Assembly: GCA_028866335.1 (NCBI GenBank)
Contig: JAGWIL010000125.1
Coordinates: 1-5,219 of the forward strand
Length of the DNA: 5,219 nucleotides
Reading direction: 5' to 3'
Source of the DNA: Rhodospirillales bacterium
Lineage (GTDB): Bacteria > Pseudomonadota > Alphaproteobacteria > Acetobacterales > Acetobacteraceae
How positions within the stretch are numbered: the first letter of the stretch is position 1; each line of letters begins with the position of its first letter. A program made the translations under genes and the position numbers. Below the pieces are notes generated by a model. It was not told where the DNA came from and ran no database searches. It saw only the letters and a program-made list of their open reading frames with translations. Shown piece after piece: positions 1 through 5,219 of this stretch.

Positions 1-67
1 TACGCGGCCCTGCGTGGCAAACTAACCTCATCCCGGCAACCGGAAATGCCCGCCTCGGCCCCATAAA

Positions 68-89
68 GGGGCTTCCAGCACAGAGCCCC
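68..89 (+). terminator. Possible small hairpin upstream of cobS
   Basis: GGGGCT at 68-73 can pair with AGCCCC at 84-89 across a 10-base loop. It lies just after a TAA at 64-66 that closes a frame open from the left window edge, so it could mark the end of an upstream gene. No T-run follows, so a classical intrinsic terminator is not supported. It could equally be chance pairing in GC-rich DNA or part of the cobS leader. Confidence 0.2.
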
Positions 90-111
90 CCTGCGCCGAG
101 GCGCGATTGAT

Positions 112-115
112 AGGA
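112..115 (+). promoter_or_regulatory. Shine-Dalgarno-like site of cobS
   Basis: AGGA lies 9 bases before the ATG at 125. It supports that ATG as the cobS start. The protein then begins with a short variable tail before the conserved N-terminal CobS region, which is normal for the family. Confidence 0.55.
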
Positions 116-124
116 CTTGAGTGA

Positions 125-1132
125 ATGAACGACGCCGTGACGACCCAAACCCGCCCCCTGCCGACCTCGGCGATCGACCTGCCGGACATCACGGTAAAGG
201 TGAAAGACGTCTTCGGCTTCGAATCGGACCTCGAAGTGCCCGCCTTCTCCGCCCGCACCGAGCATGTGCCCGAAATCGACAAATCCTATAAATTCGACCG
301 CGAGACCACGCTCGCCATTCTGGCCGGGTTCGCCTTTAACCGCCGCGTCATGGTGCAGGGCTATCATGGCACCGGCAAATCCACGCATATCGAGCAGGTT
401 GCCGCCCGGCTTAACTGGCCCTGCATCCGCGTGAATCTCGACAGCCATATCAGCCGTATCGACCTCGTCGGTAAGGACGCGATTGTGCTGAAAGATGGCA
501 AACAGGTTACGGAATTTCGCGAAGGCATTCTGCCCTGGGCGCTGCAACATGCCTGCGCCCTGGTGTTCGACGAATACGATGCCGGCCGCCCGGATGTGAT
601 GTTCGTGATCCAGCGCGTGCTGGAGGTTGAAGGCAAGCTCACCTTGCTGGACCAGAACCGCGTCATCCGCCCGCACCCGGCCTTCCGGCTGTTCGCCACC
701 GCCAACACGGTAGGGCTGGGCGACACCACGGGGCTTTATCACGGCACCCAGCAGATCAATCAGGGCCAGATGGACCGCTGGAACGTCGTTGCCACGCTCA
801 ACTACCTGCCGCACGCGCAGGAGGTCGCGATCGTGATGTCCAAAATGGGCTACGACGCGAAAGACGAAGCGGCGAAGAAGCGCGTCGGTGCCATGGTGGC
901 GCTGGCGGACCTCACCCGTGCGGGCTTCATCGCGGGCGATCTTTCCACCGTCATGTCCCCGCGCACGGTCATCACCTGGGCGGAAAATACGCGCATTTTC
1001 GGGGATGTCGGCTTCGCTTTCCGCCTCACCTTCCTGAACAAATGCGACGAGGCGGAGCGCCAGATGGTGGCTGAATACTACCAGCGCTGCTTCAACGAAG
1101 AAATTCCGGCTGGCCTGCGCAAAACCGCCTGA
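125..1132 (+). CDS. cobS: Cobaltochelatase subunit CobS (AAA+ ATPase)
   Basis: This is the AAA+ motor subunit of the aerobic, ATP-dependent cobaltochelatase. In the known pathway CobS and CobT form a large cytoplasmic chaperone-like complex that works with CobN to insert Co(II) into hydrogenobyrinic acid a,c-diamide. The 335-residue product is about family length. It has a CobS N-terminal region (about 18-60), Walker [10 protein letters not shown] (79-87), Walker B ALVFDEYD (145-152) and a sensor-1-like FATANT (190-195). An arginine in QMDRW (218) is a candidate arginine finger, and [10 protein letters not shown] (278-287) carries a sensor-2-like arginine. The long stretches [17 protein letters not shown] and [16 protein letters not shown] are close to the Rhizobium/Pseudomonas denitrificans CobS sequence as I remember it. 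All motifs appear intact. cobT follows after 6 bases, indicating an operon. CobN is not in the window. The assignment is secure; activity in this organism depends on a cobN elsewhere. Confidence 0.97.
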   Translation: MNDAVTTQTRPLPTSAIDLPDITVKVKDVFGFESDLEVPAFSARTEHVPEIDKSYKFDRETTLAILAGFAFNRRVMVQGYHGTGKSTHIEQVAARLNWPCIRVNLDSHISRIDLVGKDAIVLKDGKQVTEFREGILPWALQHACALVFDEYDAGRPDVMFVIQRVLEVEGKLTLLDQNRVIRPHPAFRLFATANTVGLGDTTGLYHGTQQINQGQMDRWNVVATLNYLPHAQEVAIVMSKMGYDAKDEAAKKRVGAMVALADLTRAGFIAGDLSTVMSPRTVITWAENTRIFGDVGFAFRLTFLNKCDEAERQMVAEYYQRCFNEEIPAGLRKTA

Positions 1133-1138
1133 CCCGCC

Positions 1139-3016
1139 ATGAGCAGCAAGCAAGACCAAGGCAAGGCCGAGGATTTCAAGCGCGCCATTTCCGGCACGCT
1201 GCGCGCCATGGCCCATAATGCGGATGTGCAGGTGGCGTATCAGCCTGGCCCCTCGGGGCTAACCGGCAAGCGCGCCCGGCTGCCGCCGCCCTCGCGCACG
1301 CTACCCGCGCCTGAGATGACCAAACTGCGGGCCGCCGCGGATGCCATCGCCCTCAGGCTGCGCCACCACGATGACAGCCTGCATAATGCCCGCGCCCCTG
1401 CATCGCGTGACGGCAAGGAAGCGTTCGACGCGCTGGAGCAGGCACGGGTTGAAATCGTCGGCTCGGAGTTCATGGCCGGTGTCGCCGCCAATCTGCGTGG
1501 TAAGCTGGGCACGGAATACGAACAAGCGGGGCTCGCGCAAATATCCTCCCGCGACCAGATTCCCCTGCACACCGCGCTCTCGCTGCTTGCGCGTGAGCGG
1601 ATGGACCCGGACTCCATTCCGGATGCCGCTAAGCCCGTGCTCGACCTTTGGCGCGGCACACTGGACCCGCAAGCCGAGCAGGCGCTGAACGACCTTGCCA
1701 GCGCGCGCAACAACCAGGATTCGTTCATCACCGCGGCACGCAAGCTGCTCGCTGCCGTCAACATCGCCGAGGGTGAGGCCGAGCCCGGCGAGGATGAACA
1801 AGCCGAGGATGAAACCGGCAATAACGAGGAGGCGCCGCAGCAGAATCAGGCCGAGGAAGCCGAAAACGAGCCCCCGCAGGACAAAGCCCCCGCGCAAGCC
1901 GCCGCCCAGGAAATGGCTGATGGCGGCGACTCCGAGCAATCTGGCGATACGGATGAAAACGCCGAGGATGCGCCCGGCGAAGGCGGCGAATCCCCCGCTG
2001 GCCCGCAGCAGAATCGCAAACCGCCGGAGGGCGATGAGAAAACCGGCTATCGCGCCTTCACCCGTGCCTTCGACGAAGAAGTGGCTGCCGAGGATTTATG
2101 CGATGCGGATGAGCTGGGGCGGCTGCGGATGCAGCTCGACCAGCAATTGCAGCATCTGCAAGCATTGGTCTCCAAACTCGCCAACCGGCTGCAACGCCGC
2201 CTGCTGGCCCAGCAAACCCGCGCTTGGGAGTTCGACCTGGAAGAAGGGATGCTGGACCCGGCCCGCCTCTCCCGCGTTATTGCGGACCCGCTGCTGGCCC
2301 TCACCTACAAACGCGAACGCGACACGGATTTCCGCGACACCGTGGTTACGTTGCTCATCGACAATTCCGGCTCCATGCGCGGCCGCCCCATCACCGTGGC
2401 GGCGATGTGCGCGGATATTCTGGCCCGCACGCTGGAACGCTGCGCAGTGAAGGTGGAGGTTCTGGGCTTCACCACCCGCGCCTGGAAAGGCGGACAAAGC
2501 CGCGAAGCCTGGATGCAGGCAGGCAAACCGGAAAATCCGGGTCGGCTGAATGATCTGCGCCACATCATCTACAAAGCCGCTGACACACCCTGGCGCCGGG
2601 CGCGTAAAAATCTTGGGCTGATGCTGCGTGAAGGATTGTTGAAAGAGAATATCGACGGTGAATCGCTGCTCTGGGCTTATCGCCGTATATTGGCGCGGCC
2701 TGAGCACCGGCGCATCTTGATGGTGATTTCAGATGGAGCGCCGGTTGACGATTCCACGCTTTCGGTAAACCCCGGCAATTACCTGGAACGGCATTTGCGC
2801 GACGCGATTAAGGACATTGAAACGCGCGAAGCGGTGGAGCTTATCGCCATTGGCATCGGCCACGACGTAACGCGCTATTACCGCCGCGCTGTGACGATCG
2901 TGGATGCCGAGGAATTGGGCGGCACGATGATGCGCAAACTTACCGAGCTGTTCGATGAAGATGCCGCCGAAGCGTGGTCGCGCTATGCCAGCCGCCAGTC
3001 GACATTGGTGGCTTGA
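1139..3016 (+). CDS. cobT: Cobaltochelatase subunit CobT (VWA/MIDAS)
   Basis: This is the partner of CobS in the aerobic cobaltochelatase, with the same overall plan as the magnesium chelatase D subunit. The 625 residues are close to the roughly 630 of Pseudomonas denitrificans CobT. The order is a conserved N-terminal CobT domain (about 10-205) and a very acidic, Glu/Asp/Gln/Ala/Pro-rich linker (about 211-303). A conserved helical stretch follows, including [12 protein letters not shown] and [11 protein letters not shown]. The C-terminal VWA domain (about 400-600) has an intact [13 protein letters not shown] with D408, S410 and S412, a second metal-site segment SDGAPVDDS with D532, and [11 protein letters not shown] (574-584). 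The ATG lies 6 bases after the cobS stop and has no clear Shine-Dalgarno, so translation is probably coupled to cobS (inference). The acidic linker is low complexity and normally variable in this family. Several long reading frames on the other strand and in other frames here are shadows of this gene. Confidence 0.97.
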   Translation: MSSKQDQGKAEDFKRAISGTLRAMAHNADVQVAYQPGPSGLTGKRARLPPPSRTLPAPEMTKLRAAADAIALRLRHHDDSLHNARAPASRDGKEAFDALEQARVEIVGSEFMAGVAANLRGKLGTEYEQAGLAQISSRDQIPLHTALSLLARERMDPDSIPDAAKPVLDLWRGTLDPQAEQALNDLASARNNQDSFITAARKLLAAVNIAEGEAEPGEDEQAEDETGNNEEAPQQNQAEEAENEPPQDKAPAQAAAQEMADGGDSEQSGDTDENAEDAPGEGGESPAGPQQNRKPPEGDEKTGYRAFTRAFDEEVAAEDLCDADELGRLRMQLDQQLQHLQALVSKLANRLQRRLLAQQTRAWEFDLEEGMLDPARLSRVIADPLLALTYKRERDTDFRDTVVTLLIDNSGSMRGRPITVAAMCADILARTLERCAVKVEVLGFTTRAWKGGQSREAWMQAGKPENPGRLNDLRHIIYKAADTPWRRARKNLGLMLREGLLKENIDGESLLWAYRRILARPEHRRILMVISDGAPVDDSTLSVNPGNYLERHLRDAIKDIETREAVELIAIGIGHDVTRYYRRAVTIVDAEELGGTMMRKLTELFDEDAAEAWSRYASRQSTLVA

Positions 3017-3298
3017 TCGACCGGCTCCTGGCTGCGTGCGACTCAACCGAGCCGTAGGGATATAGCGAGGCAAGTCCCTCAGACCGGCCATTCGTCGACG
3101 CTGGCTTGCAACGGCTCTGCGCCCTTAACGTCGTTCCGACCCTTTTTCGGAGCGCCCGAAAGCGGACATGAGACGGGTAGGGCGGGCAACGCCTGCCATC
3201 CCTCCGGCGATGACGAGTAAAGAACCAGCCGACGTCCAATGGTGGCCCAAAGGGGCCGTGAGCGGTCTTGCTGCTTTCAAACAAATGGTAGGCCGAAG
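3017..3298. other. Intergenic region after cobT, no gene seen
   Basis: No convincing coding sequence lies here. CGGCTC (3022-3027) and GAGCCG (3049-3054) could pair across a 21-base loop just after the cobT stop, but no T-run follows. A second, imperfect hairpin pairs AGGG/GGCA (3179-3188) with TGCC/CCCT (3194-3203). A third pairs GGCCC (3244-3248) with GGGCC (3253-3257) across AAAG. A minus-strand frame spans the region but is Arg-rich, runs into the 3' end of cobT and matches no family I recognise. The segment around 3075-3175, with CGCCCGAAAGCGGACATG, has the look of a dispersed intergenic repeat, which a single window cannot establish. Confidence 0.5.
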
Positions 3299-3409
3299 GA
3301 GTTATTCGCGTTAAGAGAAGCGTAAATCCTCAGTGAGCAATGGCGTAATCACTACAACACGCTGCGACCGCATTCAGCGCTGGCATATCGGCCTTCGACA
3401 CCCCAAACC
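3299..3409 (+). pseudogene. IS3-family transposase remnant (OrfB C-terminus)
   Basis: Reading from 3299 gives ELFALREA, then a TAA stop (3323-3325), then ILSEQWR and NHYNTLRPHSALAYRP in the same frame up to about 3409. This is the C-terminal end of the DDE integrase-like transposase (OrfB) of IS3-family elements. Intact members read approximately E-(I/L)-F-x-(S/T)-L-(R/K)-E-A-(Q/K)-(V/I)-L-I-E-x-W-R followed by HYNT-x-RPHSALGYRPP. The stop sits where many relatives have Gln, so a single CAA-to-TAA change explains it. Nothing of the catalytic core (the D, D and E region) is present upstream; only a few residues such as NGR at 3284-3292 might belong to the same gene, after a deletion. The frame stays open downstream to a TAG at 3512, but that part matches nothing I recognise. 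It is a dead fragment. No inverted repeats or target duplication could be identified. Confidence 0.87.
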
Positions 3410-3670
3410 ATGAAATCTAGCATAATCCACTCGACCAGGCTTTATGATTGCGCTGCCTCAAATGTGCTGGTACAAAACCCTGTTAGGCCGCGGCGTGGCT
3501 CAAAGCTGACATAGCTGTGACGGCAGACACCAAAACACGAAAGCAACGAGTAATCAGCTACCTGCTCCCACCGTTCACACATCGCGTCGAAGAGACAGTT
3601 CATGAACATTAAATGGCGATCAGTGAATGGTAACGTGTACTGCCACCATCAAAGTCGTTGGAGGTTTCCC
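3410..3670 (+). other. Spacer between IS remnant and orphan gene
   Basis: This stretch probably contains the decayed right end of the IS element (roughly 3410-3440, by analogy with where IS3-type elements end) and the 5' leader of the next gene. TTGCGC (3447-3452) followed 17 bases later by TACAAA (3470-3475) is a weak sigma70-like pair, matching consensus at 3 of 6 and 4 of 6 positions, and would be a guess as a promoter. The leader also contains an alternative in-frame ATG for the next gene at 3602. Nothing else is recognised. Confidence 0.4.
3660..3664 (+). promoter_or_regulatory. Strong Shine-Dalgarno deciding a GTG start
   Basis: GGAGG ends 6 bases before the in-frame GTG at 3671, near-ideal spacing. 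The upstream in-frame ATG at 3602 has only a GAAGAGA-like stretch before it. The GTG start also places a signal peptide at the very N-terminus, so two independent cues agree. Confidence 0.65.
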
Positions 3671-4360
3671 GTGGCGCGGCTTGGAGTCTATTACCTAGGA
3701 TCAAAACGCCTACGAAGCTGCCTATGGCTAGGAATTCTCGCCGTATTGGGCGCTGATGTATCTGCCGCGCAATCCACGCCCTTGTCTCTGTCGCCGACAC
3801 AAAAATTACCGGCGTATTGCACGACTTCAAAAATGACAGACGTTGAGTTCTTGCAAGCGATCCAAAAGATTATTGCTCATAGAGAATTGGCAGATGCTGT
3901 ATTTATTGAAAAAATACTCGATACAAAATTCAGTGTTAGTTATGGATGGAAAGCCGATGGGCGTCGGGATCTACAAAAAAAAATATATCAAAGTGACCAG
4001 ATGCTCGGTACCCCCGTTGAGGTTAGTCTTTCTGTAAATGCGTCCCGGAAGCCATTGGGAGGTCTGATTGCAGACCTTAGCTTAAATGGAAGCCAAAATA
4101 TCGCTCCGAATTCAAACTTCTTATCGGACTGTTTGCGAATATCAGCGAATGATTTTGTATCTCCTTTTGGAACAGACGTTTTTCGAAACGTTGTGGTTGG
4201 TGATATTCCGCCAAGAACCGGACCGTACATACCCCCGCCCGTAATCTATAACAAAGTTCTCCATTATCCTGGAATAGATAAAACTCGCATTGAGTTAGAC
4301 GTTAACTATGAAGCGAACGATCAATTAATTAGCCAAGTTGTAATCAGCCAGTATCGATAA
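3671..4360 (+). CDS. Probable exported protein of unknown family
   Basis: I do not recognise this family. With the GTG start the product is 229 residues; the in-frame ATG at 3602 would give 252. The N-terminus has a basic segment (SKRLRS, 11-16), a hydrophobic stretch (CLWLGILAVLG, 17-27) and a likely signal-peptidase site after DVSA (about residue 32), so the protein is probably periplasmic or secreted; there is no lipobox. The mature part has two cysteines (about 50 and 154) that could form a disulfide. It begins with a probable helical segment DVEFLQAIQKII...DAVFIEKIL, followed by alternating polar/hydrophobic strands and a Pro-rich turn IPPRTGPYIPPP (about 179-190). It ends in strand-like sequence, so a small alpha/beta domain is plausible. 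The gene is much more AT-rich than its neighbours: by hand count 19 of 60 bases at 3901-3960 are G or C, against 39 of 60 at 2221-2280 in cobT. With the IS remnant upstream, this suggests horizontal acquisition. Codon texture and the 750-base open frame in AT-rich DNA support a real gene; function is unknown. Confidence 0.72.
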   Translation: MARLGVYYLGSKRLRSCLWLGILAVLGADVSAAQSTPLSLSPTQKLPAYCTTSKMTDVEFLQAIQKIIAHRELADAVFIEKILDTKFSVSYGWKADGRRDLQKKIYQSDQMLGTPVEVSLSVNASRKPLGGLIADLSLNGSQNIAPNSNFLSDCLRISANDFVSPFGTDVFRNVVVGDIPPRTGPYIPPPVIYNKVLHYPGIDKTRIELDVNYEANDQLISQVVISQYR

Positions 4361-4507
4361 GTTCCGTCCTTCCAAAATTCAGTCACAGGGCGGCCCGTTT
4401 TGATCAAAAAATGACCTAACTGTTTCTTACCCGTTCTGGCGGTAAGCCGAATGCCCGATTACCGTTCGGGCTGCCTGGAACCGGACCAACAGAAATCCCC
4501 AATACCC
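4361..4507. other. Convergent intergenic region with palindrome and hairpins
   Basis: This separates two convergent genes. It holds a perfect 12-base palindrome TTTTGATCAAAA (4398-4409). A hairpin pairs CTTACC (4426-4431) with GGTAAG (4441-4446), and another pairs GCCCGA (4453-4458) with TCGGGC (4466-4471). The hairpins could serve as transcription ends for one or both genes, but neither is followed by a clear T-run. GGGCGGCCCGTTTT (4388-4401) could be a very short terminator for the plus-strand gene, with only a 3-pair stem. No coding sequence is supported. Confidence 0.4.
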
Positions 4508-4879
4508 CTAAAACAACCGCGCCCCGTTCGGCACATTCTGGTCAGGCGCGAACAACACCACCTCGCCATCCGCATCCGGAAAACCCAGCGTCAACACTTC
4601 GGACATGAATTTGCCGATTTGGCGCGACGGAAAATTCACCACCGCCGCCACCTGCCGCCCCAGCAGCTCCTCCGGCGTGTAATGCTTCGTAATCTGCGCG
4701 CTGGAGCGCTTCACCCCAATCCCCGGCCCGAAATCAATGCTCAGCTTATAGGCGGGTTTGCGGGCCTCCGGGTACGGCTCCGCCGCCACCACGGTGCCGA
4801 TGCGGATATCCACCGCCAGAAACTGGTTGAAATCAATCTGCGCCGCGGGGGGCGTCTCATGCGGTTGGGTAATATGCAT
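4508..4879 (-). CDS. csaA: CsaA-like tRNA-binding protein
   Basis: This is a small free-standing tRNA-binding-domain protein of the CsaA/Trbp111 type with an OB fold. Family members act as homodimers that bind tRNA; Bacillus subtilis CsaA has also been described as an export-related chaperone. The 123 residues compare with about 110 in B. subtilis; the extra length is a short N-terminal tail (1-15). Conserved family features are DIRIGTVVAAEPYPEARKPAYKL (24-46, interrupted only by usual substitutions), IDFGPGIG (48-55), the signature SSAQIT (59-64), VNFPSRQIGKFMSEVLTLG (81-99) and PDQNVPNG (112-119). The ATG at 4879 has only a weak AGG (4888-4890) 8 bases upstream. A TonB-like gene ends 41 bases upstream on the same strand, so the two may share a transcript. 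No truncation is seen, and base composition is like cobST. Confidence 0.95.
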   Translation of the reverse strand: MHITQPHETPPAAQIDFNQFLAVDIRIGTVVAAEPYPEARKPAYKLSIDFGPGIGVKRSSAQITKHYTPEELLGRQVAAVVNFPSRQIGKFMSEVLTLGFPDADGEVVLFAPDQNVPNGARLF

Positions 4880-4920
4880 ACGTAAAACCTAGCAGGCTCG
4901 CGCCCTTCGGCAAGCAGGCT

Positions 4921-5219
4921 TCAGCGCGGCGCAAATTTTACAAAAAACGCGATCGTGGAAGGTACGGCCACACCGTTGCGCATGGCGGGCTGGTAGCGCC
5001 AGCCCATGGCCGCCGCGCGCACATTGGCATCAAGGTCCGCATAGCCGCTGCTTTGGGTAAGGTGGAAGCGCTGCACGCGCCCATCGGCCCCCAGATAAAG
5101 CACGAAACGCGCCACGCCCTGCTCCCCGGCATCAATGGCTGATTGCGGGTAATCCGGTGCCTGGTTATCGGCAAAGGGCATCGCGGGGTGTGTCACCGCA
5201 ACAGTCACGCTCGCCATCT
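4921..5219 (-). CDS. TonB C-terminal domain protein, 5' end cut
   Basis: The visible 98-99 residues form a TonB C-terminal (energy transducer) domain. Counting from the Met encoded at 5215-5217, they show PDYPQSAIDAGEQG (21-34), DGRV (45-48), the typical SSGYADLD (56-63) and MGWRYQPA (71-78). The segment ends in the strand IAFFVKFAPR just before the stop. In the family this periplasmic domain contacts the TonB box of outer-membrane transporters, or occurs in small stand-alone periplasmic proteins. The frame is open to the window edge, so the Met at 5217 is probably internal. The N-terminal membrane anchor and Pro-rich spacer expected of a true TonB lie outside the window, if present. It is therefore not clear whether this is TonB itself, a paralogue or a secreted TonB_C protein. 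csaA follows after 41 bases on the same strand. Confidence 0.85.
   Translation of the reverse strand, partial: MASVTVAVTHPAMPFADNQAPDYPQSAIDAGEQGVARFVLYLGADGRVQRFHLTQSSGYADLDANVRAAAMGWRYQPAMRNGVAVPSTIAFFVKFAPR

Noticed and set aside
1..66. Frame open from the window edge to TAA at 64, possible end of an upstream gene
   Set aside because: Only about 21 codons are visible and no family motif is recognisable, so a coding claim cannot be supported. A J-domain protein gene often lies upstream of cobS in rhizobia, but nothing here shows it.
1..124. Cobalamin riboswitch upstream of cobS
   Set aside because: The leader is short and I could not find a B12-box-like conserved core. The visible pairing is only one small hairpin.
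1240..1939. Long minus-strand and alternative-frame reading frames inside cobT
   Set aside because: They arise from GC-rich codons and the repetitive acidic linker of cobT. Their translations are low-complexity Arg/Ser/Ala/Leu sequence without domains.
2940..3284. Minus-strand open frame of 114 codons across the cobT 3' end and the spacer
   Set aside because: It overlaps conserved cobT coding sequence, is Arg-rich as expected for a GC-rich shadow frame, shows no family motif and has no evident ribosome binding site.
3447..3475. TTGCGC and TACAAA with 17-base spacing as a promoter
   Set aside because: Only 3 of 6 and 4 of 6 consensus matches, far upstream of the preferred start, so indistinguishable from chance.
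4451..4885. Plus-strand 144-codon frame opposite csaA
   Set aside because: The minus-strand csaA product matches its family along its whole length. The plus-strand translation is Arg/His-rich shadow sequence.
4880..4920. Direct repeat AGCAGGCT at 4891-4898 and 4913-4920 between the TonB-like gene and csaA
   Set aside because: Two 8-base copies 22 bases apart could be chance in GC-rich DNA. There is no third copy or palindromic operator structure.

Overview
The window looks like part of an alphaproteobacterial chromosome. It has GC-rich coding DNA and a tightly spaced cobS-cobT pair of the aerobic cobalamin pathway that closely matches the Rhizobium/Pseudomonas denitrificans type. It also has a CsaA-type tRNA-binding protein and a TonB C-terminal domain protein. 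No feature pins down the order or genus.

Layout. Positions 1-124 hold a short leader with a possible small hairpin and a Shine-Dalgarno-like AGGA before cobS. cobS (125-1132, +) and cobT (1139-3016, +) are separated by 6 bases and should form one transcription unit. They encode the AAA+ and VWA/MIDAS subunits of the cobaltochelatase that, with CobN (not in this window), inserts cobalt into hydrogenobyrinic acid a,c-diamide. Positions 3017-3670 contain no intact gene but do hold a decayed 3' end of an IS3-family transposase (about 3299-3409), with a stop codon inside a conserved motif. Next comes an AT-richer gene for a probably exported protein of unknown family (3671-4360, +, GTG start preferred). 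Its base composition is clearly unlike its neighbours and, with the IS remnant beside it, suggests acquired DNA. Positions 4361-4507 form a convergent intergenic region with a palindrome and two small hairpins. On the minus strand, a TonB C-terminal domain protein (4921-5219, cut by the window edge) is followed after 41 bases by a csaA-like gene (4508-4879), and the two may be co-transcribed.

How the parts fit. The window reads as conserved housekeeping/cofactor genes on both sides of a small accessory insert (roughly 3300-4440). I see no defence system, CRISPR array, tRNA, rRNA or recognisable riboswitch. No convincing new multi-gene system is visible. The most interesting items are the orphan exported protein and the IS scar next to it.
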